Shown: positions 7,951 through 13,859 of the stretch, piece by piece
Position numbering within the stretch: position 1 is the first letter of the stretch
Layout of the letters: each line of letters opens with the position of its first letter
Assembly: GCA_040007195.1 (NCBI GenBank)
Contig: JBDTVQ010000119.1
Span: 1 to 16,239 of the forward strand
Direction of reading: 5' to 3'
DNA from: JAFLBB01 sp040007195
GTDB taxonomy: Bacteria; Acidobacteriota; Terriglobia; Bryobacterales; Bryobacteraceae
Length of the DNA stretch: 16,239 nt
The notes under the pieces: model-generated
Told to the model about the DNA's origin: nothing
Database searches by the model: none
The model's input: only the letters and a program-made list of their open reading frames with translations
Program-made: the position numbers and the translations under genes

Positions 7951-9030
7951 GTGACCGTGCAGACACGCAGAGTATTCTTAGGAAGCCTTCCGGCGGTTGG
8001 GCTATGCGCGCAACTGCCCAATCAGCGGGGGATGAAGCGGAAGATTGCCGAGTACGATCCGGCGAACACGAAGCTGTCGCACCGGATGCCGATCAAGGGG
8101 ATGACGGACGAGGACCTGCTGTTCCTGCAGCAGATCGGGTTGAAGTGGGCGCGGATTGAGTTTGGGAGCGACGCCTCCTTTGAGTTCATGAAGTCGACGC
8201 AGGATCGATTACGCAAGTTTGGGATGGAGATCTATTCGGGCGTCGATTACAACTACCGCGAGACGGATGTGCAGTTGGGGCGCGGGCGGCGTGATGAGTA
8301 CATTGAGAAGTTCTGCCGGTTTTTGCGGGACTGCGGGCGGCTGAACATTCCGGTGGCGAATATCGATTGGCATCCGGCGAACACGTATACGACGTCGACG
8401 GTGGAGTCGCCGCGCAAGTACAAGGCGCGCGAGTTTTCGGTGGACGATTTCCGCAACAAGGTAGAGAAGCAGGCGTTCGAGCGCGAGTATTCGGCGGATG
8501 ACATCTGGGCCACGTACACGTACTTCATGAAGGCCGTGCTGCCGGTGGCCGAGAAAGCAAACGTGCGGCTGGCGCTGCATCCGGACGATCCGCCGCTGGC
8601 GAAGATGAACGGCGTGGCGAAGCTGTTTGTGAATTATGACGGCTATGCGCGGGCGGAGAAGATTGCGGGCGGGTCGAAGGCGTTTGCACTGACTTTTTGC
8701 GTGGGGACTTGGATGGAGGGCGGGGCGCATATGGGGAAGGATGTCTTCGAGATGATTGAAGACTTCGGGGGGCGGGGTAAGATTGCGGACGTTCATTTTC
8801 GGAATGTTAGTTCTCCGCTGCCGAAGTTTGTGGAGACGTTCACCGATGATGGCTATGTGGATATGTACGAGGTGATGAAGACGCTGCGGAAGGTGAAGTT
8901 CAATGGGACGGTGGTGCCCGACCATGTGCCGGAGTTTGCGGGCGATAAGGGGATCAGGCGGGCGGGGACGGCGTACTGCATTGCGTATATGCGGAGTTTG
9001 CTGAGACGGGCAAATGAGGAGGTCGGGTAG
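7951..9030 (+). CDS. Mannonate dehydratase family protein (UxuA-like) with Tat-like leader
   Basis: This 359-residue protein belongs to the UxuA mannonate dehydratase family (TIM barrel). These enzymes convert D-mannonate to 2-keto-3-deoxygluconate in hexuronate breakdown. Family motifs are present in order: HPDDPP (His210), LTFCVGTWMEGG (Cys250), VHFRNVSSP (His282), FTDDGYVDMYEVMKTLR and VPDHVPEFAGD (Asp324). The His, Cys, His and Asp correspond to the metal ligands known for characterised family members. The GTG start at 7951 gives an N-terminus TRRVFLGSLPAVGLCA that resembles a twin-arginine signal, so the protein may be exported. A start at the Met28 codon (8032), preceded by GGGGG, would give a cytosolic enzyme without the leader. 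No dedicated uronate genes are adjacent. The next gene follows after 39 bases on the same strand and may be co-transcribed. The exact substrate is unproven, because related sugar isomerases and dehydratases are common in this lineage. Confidence 0.85.
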   Translation: MTVQTRRVFLGSLPAVGLCAQLPNQRGMKRKIAEYDPANTKLSHRMPIKGMTDEDLLFLQQIGLKWARIEFGSDASFEFMKSTQDRLRKFGMEIYSGVDYNYRETDVQLGRGRRDEYIEKFCRFLRDCGRLNIPVANIDWHPANTYTTSTVESPRKYKAREFSVDDFRNKVEKQAFEREYSADDIWATYTYFMKAVLPVAEKANVRLALHPDDPPLAKMNGVAKLFVNYDGYARAEKIAGGSKAFALTFCVGTWMEGGAHMGKDVFEMIEDFGGRGKIADVHFRNVSSPLPKFVETFTDDGYVDMYEVMKTLRKVKFNGTVVPDHVPEFAGDKGIRRAGTAYCIAYMRSLLRRANEEVG

Positions 9031-9044
9031 GAAGAAGTATTAGC

Positions 9045-9074
9045 CGCAGATGGACGCAGATGAACGCAGATGCA
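9045..9074. repeat. Three tandem copies of a 10-bp unit CGCAGATGNA
   Basis: CGCAGATGGA (9045-9054), CGCAGATGAA (9055-9064) and CGCAGATGCA (9065-9074) follow each other without gaps. A degenerate fourth copy (GATGAGAA) continues to about 9082. The array fills the junction between the dehydratase and CoA-transferase genes and supplies both candidate ATG starts (9070, 9076) of the latter. Similar GCAGATGAAC arrays are, as I recall, widespread between genes in many environmental bacteria and usually vary in copy number. Their function is unknown. Confidence 0.8.
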
Positions 9075-10404
9075 GATGAGAATAGCCGGTGCAGGTGCAC
9101 GCAGAATCTCGAGTGAAGAGGCGGCGGGGTTGGTGTGTTCGGGGATGTGGCTCGACTATGGCGTGGCTTTGAGCCAGCCGGATGTATTTGATCAAGCTCT
9201 GGCGGCTCGGCGGGATGAGTTGGAGCAGGTGAAGATCCGGTCGTGCCTGACGATGAAGCCGCGGGCGGTGGTGGAGTGCGATCCGGAGGGCGAACACTTC
9301 CATTGGTTCAGCTGGCATTTCACGGTGTATGACCGGAAGAAGCACGATGCCGGGTTGTGCCACTACATGCCGCTGAATTTGGGCGAGGTGCCGGACTATT
9401 ACCGGCGGTTTCTCGATCCGGTGGACATTGTGATTTTGAAAGTGTGCCCGATGGATGAGCACGGATATTTCAATTTCAGCGCCACCAGTTTGTGGAATAG
9501 GGCGATGATCGAGCGGGCGCGGACGGTGATTGTCGAGGTGTCGCGGGGGATTCCGCATGCATGCGGCGAGGGCAATGCGGTGCATGTGAGCGAGGTGGAT
9601 TACATCATCGAAGGGGACGATGAGCCGGCGGCGGAGTTGGGGAATCCTCTGCCGTGCGAGGTGGACCGGGCGGTGGCGCGGCAGATTGCGGCGGAGGTCG
9701 AAGACGGTGCGTGTTTGCAGGTGGGCATTGGGGGGATGCCGAACGCGGTGTGCTGCCTGTTGCTGGAAAGCGGCGTGCGGGAGTTGGGTGTACACACGGA
9801 GATGCTGCTGGATGGACTGGTGGACCTGTACCGCGCGGGGCGGGTGACGGGATCGCGGAAGACGCTTGACAAGGGGAAGCTGGTGTATACCTTCGCGCTG
9901 GGGTCGAAGTATTTGTACGACTCGATCGACCGCAACGAAGACTTCTGCTGCCGGGCGGTGGACCACACGAATCTGCCCCACATGATCATGCAGAACGAGC
10001 GGGTAATCTCGATCAACAACACGACGCAGATCGATTTGCAGGGGCAGTGCGCGTCGGAATCGGACGGGCACCGGCACATCAGCGGGACGGGCGGGCAGTT
10101 GCAGTTTGTGCGGGGGGCGTATGCGTCGAAGGGGGGCAAGTCGTTCATGTGTTTGGCGTCGACATACGAGAAGCACGGGGTGAGGCGGAGCCGGGTGGTG
10201 CTGGATTTGACGGCGGGGAACGTGGTGACGACGCCGCGGTCGGATGTGATGTATGTGGTGACCGAGTACGGGATGGTGAACCTGAAGGGGAAGTCGGTGC
10301 CGGAGCGGGCGCGGGCGTTGATTTCGATTGCGCATCCGGATTTCCGGGAGGGGTTGGAGCGGCAGGCTCGGGAGCACCGGTTGTTGGCGCGGGGGCTTTG
10401 GTAG
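9070..10404 (+). CDS. CoA-transferase, acetyl-CoA hydrolase / 4-hydroxybutyrate CoA-transferase family
   Basis: This 444-residue protein has the length and motifs of the family that includes 4-hydroxybutyrate and butyryl-CoA:acetate CoA-transferases and acetyl-CoA hydrolase. The N-terminal half has CPMDEHGYFNFSATSLWNRA (residues 126-145). The C-terminal half has LQVGIGGMPNAV (216-227), LGVHTEMLLDG (239-249; Glu244 is the expected catalytic Glu that forms the CoA thioester), SGTGGQLQFVRGAYAS (338-353) and VVTEYGMVNLKGKSVPERAR (396-415), followed by AHPDFRE (421-427). It moves CoA between short-chain acids in the cytoplasm; the acyl specificity cannot be read from sequence. ATG at 9070 is the earliest start in frame, because TGA lies at 9061-9063, and ATG at 9076 is nearly as good. 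Both lie in the 10-bp repeat array and neither has a clear ribosome binding site, so translation may depend on coupling to the upstream gene. Confidence 0.88.
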   Translation: MQMRIAGAGARRISSEEAAGLVCSGMWLDYGVALSQPDVFDQALAARRDELEQVKIRSCLTMKPRAVVECDPEGEHFHWFSWHFTVYDRKKHDAGLCHYMPLNLGEVPDYYRRFLDPVDIVILKVCPMDEHGYFNFSATSLWNRAMIERARTVIVEVSRGIPHACGEGNAVHVSEVDYIIEGDDEPAAELGNPLPCEVDRAVARQIAAEVEDGACLQVGIGGMPNAVCCLLLESGVRELGVHTEMLLDGLVDLYRAGRVTGSRKTLDKGKLVYTFALGSKYLYDSIDRNEDFCCRAVDHTNLPHMIMQNERVISINNTTQIDLQGQCASESDGHRHISGTGGQLQFVRGAYASKGGKSFMCLASTYEKHGVRRSRVVLDLTAGNVVTTPRSDVMYVVTEYGMVNLKGKSVPERARALISIAHPDFREGLERQAREHRLLARGLW

Positions 10405-10440
10405 GGGCGGCGATCGAAAGAGGAGCGTGCCCGAGATCAA

Positions 10441-10902
10441 TCAGCCGAATGGCTTCCAGTCGCGCGGGTGGACTTCTTCAGATTCATATCCCTTATAACC
10501 TCTTGAAATCCAGTCTGCTTTCACAGCCGCGACGAGTTCAACATCCTGAGCAGCGAAGTGGAGATCAGACTCGTGACAGAACGAGAACGTAAGCGCGGGG
10601 TAGTTGCAATGAAATGTCCGATCGGAGTCCCTCACCAAGGTCGCCGAGTCGTAGATGTGGAGATCGGACTCTCCGAAGGTGAATCGTCCTGAATTGATCG
10701 CGTCCTGAACAAAGGCTGCGAAGTCCTCGAGGTTCACCGGAATGGGAGTCCACAATTCGTTCATAGGGGCGTTGGATCCCACGCCGAAGGTGATCTGGAG
10801 CGCTCGTACGCTTCTCGCCCGCAGCCATTCGACAATTCGTGGCAATTCGGCTTCGAGGATTTTTGGCGTCAGCGTTTCGGTGACGAGTTCCACGCTTTTC
10901 AT
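10441..10902 (-). CDS. Hypothetical protein, third gene of the toxin-antitoxin-like operon
   Basis: I do not recognise this 153-residue protein. It has no signal peptide or membrane segment and looks like one compact soluble alpha/beta domain. It opens with a possible helical segment (ILEAELPRIVEWLRAR, residues 15-30), then FGVGSNAPMNELWTPIP (39-55), GESDLHIYD (77-85), FCHESDLHF (108-116) and a C-terminal GYKGYESEE (135-143) ending in DWKPFG. The repeated ESDLH motif (78-82 and 111-115) is notable. Its ATG lies two bases after the PIN gene's TAG, which strongly suggests translational coupling. The DNA is visibly less GC-rich than its surroundings, suggesting separate acquisition. It ends 36 bases from the convergent CoA-transferase gene. 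Its role could be a third component of the toxin-antitoxin module or a passenger; nothing in the sequence decides. Confidence 0.8.
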   Translation of the reverse strand: MKSVELVTETLTPKILEAELPRIVEWLRARSVRALQITFGVGSNAPMNELWTPIPVNLEDFAAFVQDAINSGRFTFGESDLHIYDSATLVRDSDRTFHCNYPALTFSFCHESDLHFAAQDVELVAAVKADWISRGYKGYESEEVHPRDWKPFG

Positions 10903-10904
10903 AC

Positions 10905-11324
10905 CTAAGGCCGGAACGGGTTTTGGGCTTTGACTCCGAAATAGGTTTGGCCGGGGGTGAAGTCTTCCGATAGTATTCGCGCGCAGCCGGCGCGTTCGGC
11001 GGCGGCGACGATGAGGCCGCCGCAGAAGTGGAGGTCGTATTGCTCGCGGGCTTCGACGGCGCGGCGGATGAGGCCGGCGTCCTGGGCGACGACGCGGACG
11101 GGGGCGAAGGAATCGAGGAGGGCCGTGACGGCGATGGCGTCGGCGGGTGAGGGGAGCTTATGGAGAAGGGTGACGGCGATCTCGACGAGGACCTGCGAGG
11201 ACCAGACGAGTTCGCCCGCCAGGGCGCGGCGGAGGAGGTCGCGGGCGATTCGCTGCTTGCGGGGGTCGGCGGGATCGTAGGCGTAAAAAACGATGTTGGC
11301 GTCGAGGAAATCAGGAGCGTTCAT
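10905..11324 (-). CDS. PIN-domain protein, VapC-like toxin with an altered active site
   Basis: This 139-residue protein has the length and fold pattern of VapC-type PIN ribonucleases, which cut RNA using a cluster of acidic residues and Mg2+. The first acid is Asp8 (FLDANIVFYAYD), the second is Glu48 (SSQVLVEIAV) and the distal acids are Glu120/Asp121 (ILSEDF). The canonical third acid, usually in a FWDALIVAAA-like motif, is missing: here the protein reads FCGGLIVAAA, with Gly102 at the Asp position. The rest of that region (GCARILSEDF, GQTYFGVKAQNPF) fits the family well. The ATG at 11324 overlaps the antitoxin frame by 14 bases and has AGGA (11333-11330) five bases ahead, so the pair is translationally coupled. 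Activity may be lost or changed. VapC is the closest functional label, but a non-toxic role is possible. Confidence 0.85.
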   Translation of the reverse strand: MNAPDFLDANIVFYAYDPADPRKQRIARDLLRRALAGELVWSSQVLVEIAVTLLHKLPSPADAIAVTALLDSFAPVRVVAQDAGLIRRAVEAREQYDLHFCGGLIVAAAERAGCARILSEDFTPGQTYFGVKAQNPFRP

Positions 11325-11550
11325 GGAGGTCCTGCCGTTTCCAGCGGCGGCGGCCGACGGGGAATTGGAACTGTTCGAAGCTGCGTTCGAGGGCGGCGCG
11401 TTCGCGGTGTTTGCGGCCGGAGGCGGCGTCTTCGGCGGCGAGGTTGTGGAGGAAGTCGCGAATCATGGCGGTGAGGGTGGTGTCGCGTTCGGCGGCGATC
11501 TTCCGGGCGGTACGGACGAGATCGTCATCGAGGGTGAGCGTGACGTTCAT
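11311..11550 (-). CDS. Ribbon-helix-helix antitoxin, VapB-like
   Basis: This 79-residue protein starts with MNVTLTLDDDLVRTARKIAA and TTLTAMIRDFLHNL, a ribbon-helix-helix DNA-binding domain (beta strand about 2-8, helices about 9-20 and 26-37). The C-terminal tail, with FPVGRRRWKRQDLHER (residues 63-78), matches the toxin-wrapping tail common to antitoxins paired with this PIN family. It should bind and neutralise the PIN protein and repress its own operon. Its last 14 bases overlap the start of the PIN gene. A palindrome begins 4 bases upstream of its ATG and a promoter with leaderless spacing overlaps it. Confidence 0.85.
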   Translation of the reverse strand: MNVTLTLDDDLVRTARKIAAERDTTLTAMIRDFLHNLAAEDAASGRKHRERAALERSFEQFQFPVGRRRWKRQDLHERS

Positions 11551-11553
11551 AAA

Positions 11554-11582
11554 CCCATAATAAGGGAAACCCTGGTTATGGG
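11554..11582. promoter_or_regulatory. Palindromic operator in front of the antitoxin gene
   Basis: CCCATAATAAGGG (11554-11566) and CCCTGGTTATGGG (11570-11582) form an inverted repeat with 13-base arms, two mismatches and an AAA centre. It lies immediately upstream of the antitoxin ATG (11550) and covers the -10 and spacer of the predicted promoter. Ribbon-helix-helix antitoxins typically repress through such palindromes, so this is the likely autoregulatory site. Confidence 0.7.
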
Positions 11583-11585
11583 CAA
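11557..11585 (-). promoter_or_regulatory. Promoter of the toxin-antitoxin-like operon, leaderless spacing
   Basis: On the minus strand TTGCCC (11585-11580) and TATTAT (11562-11557) are separated by exactly 17 bases and resemble the sigma-70 -35 and -10 boxes. The antitoxin ATG begins 7 bases after the -10, so transcription would start at or next to the ATG. No ribosome binding site is seen, consistent with a leaderless mRNA. Confidence 0.55.
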
Positions 11586-11672
11586 GAATGCAATTTTTGC
11601 CGGATGAAGAGGAACCTTCCGAGCGGGGGAATCGTCGTACTGATGTATTGGTCTAAGTGAGGTGTAGTCCGC

Positions 11673-13835
11673 ATGCGTTTTTTGCATTCCTTCCTCTTCG
11701 CCCTTTGTGCGGTGATATTTCCAGCCAACGGGTTTTCCGCTGTTTCCGGCCTGATTTGCAATTCGACCGCCGTTCAGGCCCAACTACGTGGCGAAGGTCT
11801 CACGGAGAGACTGGGCGACATTGTGTTTAACTGCCAGGGCGAGGTGCCGGGCGGAGACGTTGGGGCCAGCTTCAGCGTATTCTTGAGCGCCCCGGTGACG
11901 AACCGAATTGACGATGCAGGGTTCACGGACGCGACGATTTCGGTGAGCGGCCCGTCGGGGATGATCGGCACGCCTGCGCGAGGGCGGCTGATCGGATCGA
12001 ACGCGGTGATTTTCGAGAATTTGAATTTTACGCTGCCGCCTTCGGGACTGGTGGATATCCGGATCAACAACCTTCGCGCGAACGCGAACGGGCTGTTCAA
12101 CCGTACGGTAACGGCGCTGGTGTCGACGAATGGTGTGTCGCGCATTGTGACGAACCAGCCGCAACTGACGGTGGGCTTTGTGCGGCCGGGGCTGCTGACG
12201 AATGTTTCGACAGCCTCGATTTATTGCGCGGGTTCGCCGCTACCGGACGAAGAAGTGATCACGCTGGTGAACCTGTACGCGGCGGGGACGAGCGTGAGTG
12301 CGCTTCGAGTGACGGAAGGAACGCCGAACGCGTTTGAAGTGCGGCAGGCGAATGCCGATACGGGAACGCGGATCGTGGTGAGTTATGCGGGATTCCCAGC
12401 AGGCAGCCGGGTGTTCGTACCGGATGCGATTGCGGGATCGACGGCGACGCAGCAGAGTTCGCCGGGCGAGTTGGGCCTGCCGCGCGCGTTCGGGAAGTAC
12501 ACGCCGGGTGCGCCGGGGCAACAATTGCTGCTGGTTCGCGTGCGCGGGGCCGATGCGAAGGGCTTAGGCGGCGGGCTGGTATGGGCTCCTCCGTTTGGCG
12601 CAGGCGATCCGATCGTGTTGACGGCGGCATCCGAGGTTCCGTTGAGCAACGGGGCGGGCGTGGCGGTGTACGAGGTGTATGATTCGGCGCCATCGACGCT
12701 TGAGAGCGCGCAGATTCCGACGTTTCTGGGACTGCCGCGGCAGACGGGCGGGCAGACGTCGGTTGCATCGGCGACTGTTTCGTTCGGACCGTTGAGCACC
12801 GTGACAACGGCGAGCGGGCAGGCACCGATTCCGCGGTTCACGCAGGCGACGCCGCCGGTGGACTGCACGGTGAATAACGATTGCAACGCGGGGTATTTTC
12901 CGCGGCTGTTTGTGGACGCTCCTCCGCTGAGCTATGCGGTTCTAGCGGGCGTGCCGGGGTACTACCAGAAGTTCATCCGCGTGCTGAACGACAGCGGCGG
13001 TCAACTGATCTGGTCAGCGACGGTGAAATACAAAGAAGGCGGCCCCACGGGCTGGTTGAAAGTAAGCCGCGACGCGGGAGTGAACAATGCCTCGTTCACG
13101 CTGGACGCGCATCCGGAGGTACTGATGACACCGGGCGTGTATGAAGCGACGCTGGTGATTGACGCGGGTCCGCTGGCCGGGGTGAAGAGCTATCCGGTGA
13201 CACTGACGGCAACGCAGGCGCCGCCGATGGTGGTGACGCCGACGATCGACCGGGTCTACAATCCGGCCGACAACCGGTACACGACGCTGGTGCCGGGCTC
13301 GCGGGCGGTGTTGGAAGGCACGCACCTGAGCGGGGCGCAGACGCAGCTGACAATCGACAGCGTTGCGGCGAGGGTGTTGACGGCCACCGATACGAAGGTG
13401 GAGTTCGTGGTACCCGACACGCTGGGACCGCGCGAGAGCGCGCAACTGGTGTACACGACGGATGCGGTGCCGAGTGCGGCGAAGACGGTGACGCTGGCGG
13501 CATCGCGGCCGCTGATCTACCCGAATGGCGTGCTGAACCAGAACGGCATCCCGAACACGACGGGGAATCCTGAGCTTGCGGGCAATGTGCTGCAGGTGTT
13601 CGCGGTGGGTTTGCCCACGGCAGCGCTGGGGACGATCACGGGCAAGATTCACGACCGTGAGAACCTGACGCCGCTGTATGCAGGTCCGGCGCCGGGGCTG
13701 GACGGCATCCAGCAGGTGAACCTGGCGATACCGGCGGATCTGCCGGCCATGAACAGCGAAGTTGTTGTTTGCGGCACGGGGACCGATGGTGTGCGGGTGT
13801 GTTCGCCGGGGGTGGTGATTACGATCGCGAGGTAA
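11673..13835 (+). CDS. Secreted multi-domain protein with Ig-like modules and Solibacter-type C-terminal domain
   Basis: This 720-residue protein has an N-terminal signal peptide (residues 1-23, ending FPANGFSA). The central part is low in charge and rich in Val, Thr, Gly and Ser. Residues about 408-515 look like a BACON/Ig-like beta domain (YYQKFIRVLNDSGGQLIWSA, PTGWLKVSRDAG, GVYEATLVIDAG). Residues about 523-610 resemble an IPT/TIG domain (PTIDRVYNP, VPGSRAVLEGTHLSG). Residues about 636-720 (GNVLQVFAVGLPTAALGTIT, GIQQVNLAIPADLPA, VVVCGTGTDGVRVC, VVITIAR) resemble the C-terminal domain described from Solibacter (TIGR03437). It probably acts at the cell surface or outside the cell, in adhesion or matrix; no enzyme motif is seen. 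The ATG at 11673 has GAGG (11659-11662) ten bases ahead. It is divergent from the antitoxin operon, and no clear promoter of its own was found in the shared 122-base gap. Confidence 0.82.
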   Translation: MRFLHSFLFALCAVIFPANGFSAVSGLICNSTAVQAQLRGEGLTERLGDIVFNCQGEVPGGDVGASFSVFLSAPVTNRIDDAGFTDATISVSGPSGMIGTPARGRLIGSNAVIFENLNFTLPPSGLVDIRINNLRANANGLFNRTVTALVSTNGVSRIVTNQPQLTVGFVRPGLLTNVSTASIYCAGSPLPDEEVITLVNLYAAGTSVSALRVTEGTPNAFEVRQANADTGTRIVVSYAGFPAGSRVFVPDAIAGSTATQQSSPGELGLPRAFGKYTPGAPGQQLLLVRVRGADAKGLGGGLVWAPPFGAGDPIVLTAASEVPLSNGAGVAVYEVYDSAPSTLESAQIPTFLGLPRQTGGQTSVASATVSFGPLSTVTTASGQAPIPRFTQATPPVDCTVNNDCNAGYFPRLFVDAPPLSYAVLAGVPGYYQKFIRVLNDSGGQLIWSATVKYKEGGPTGWLKVSRDAGVNNASFTLDAHPEVLMTPGVYEATLVIDAGPLAGVKSYPVTLTATQAPPMVVTPTIDRVYNPADNRYTTLVPGSRAVLEGTHLSGAQTQLTIDSVAARVLTATDTKVEFVVPDTLGPRESAQLVYTTDAVPSAAKTVTLAASRPLIYPNGVLNQNGIPNTTGNPELAGNVLQVFAVGLPTAALGTITGKIHDRENLTPLYAGPAPGLDGIQQVNLAIPADLPAMNSEVVVCGTGTDGVRVCSPGVVITIAR

Positions 13836-13859
13836 GCGTCTAGTAGCATAGTCCTCCGA

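Noticed and set aside
9040..10440. Open frame of 466 codons on the minus strand covering the whole CoA-transferase gene
   Set aside because: The composition is dominated by Arg, His, Pro and Gln with no domain pattern. The plus strand carries all the CoA-transferase family motifs, so this is a shadow frame.
11581..11601. GGCAA/TTGCC inverted repeat beside the antitoxin operator
   Set aside because: The arms are only 5 bases with an 11-base loop, and it partly coincides with the -35 region. Chance is the simplest explanation.
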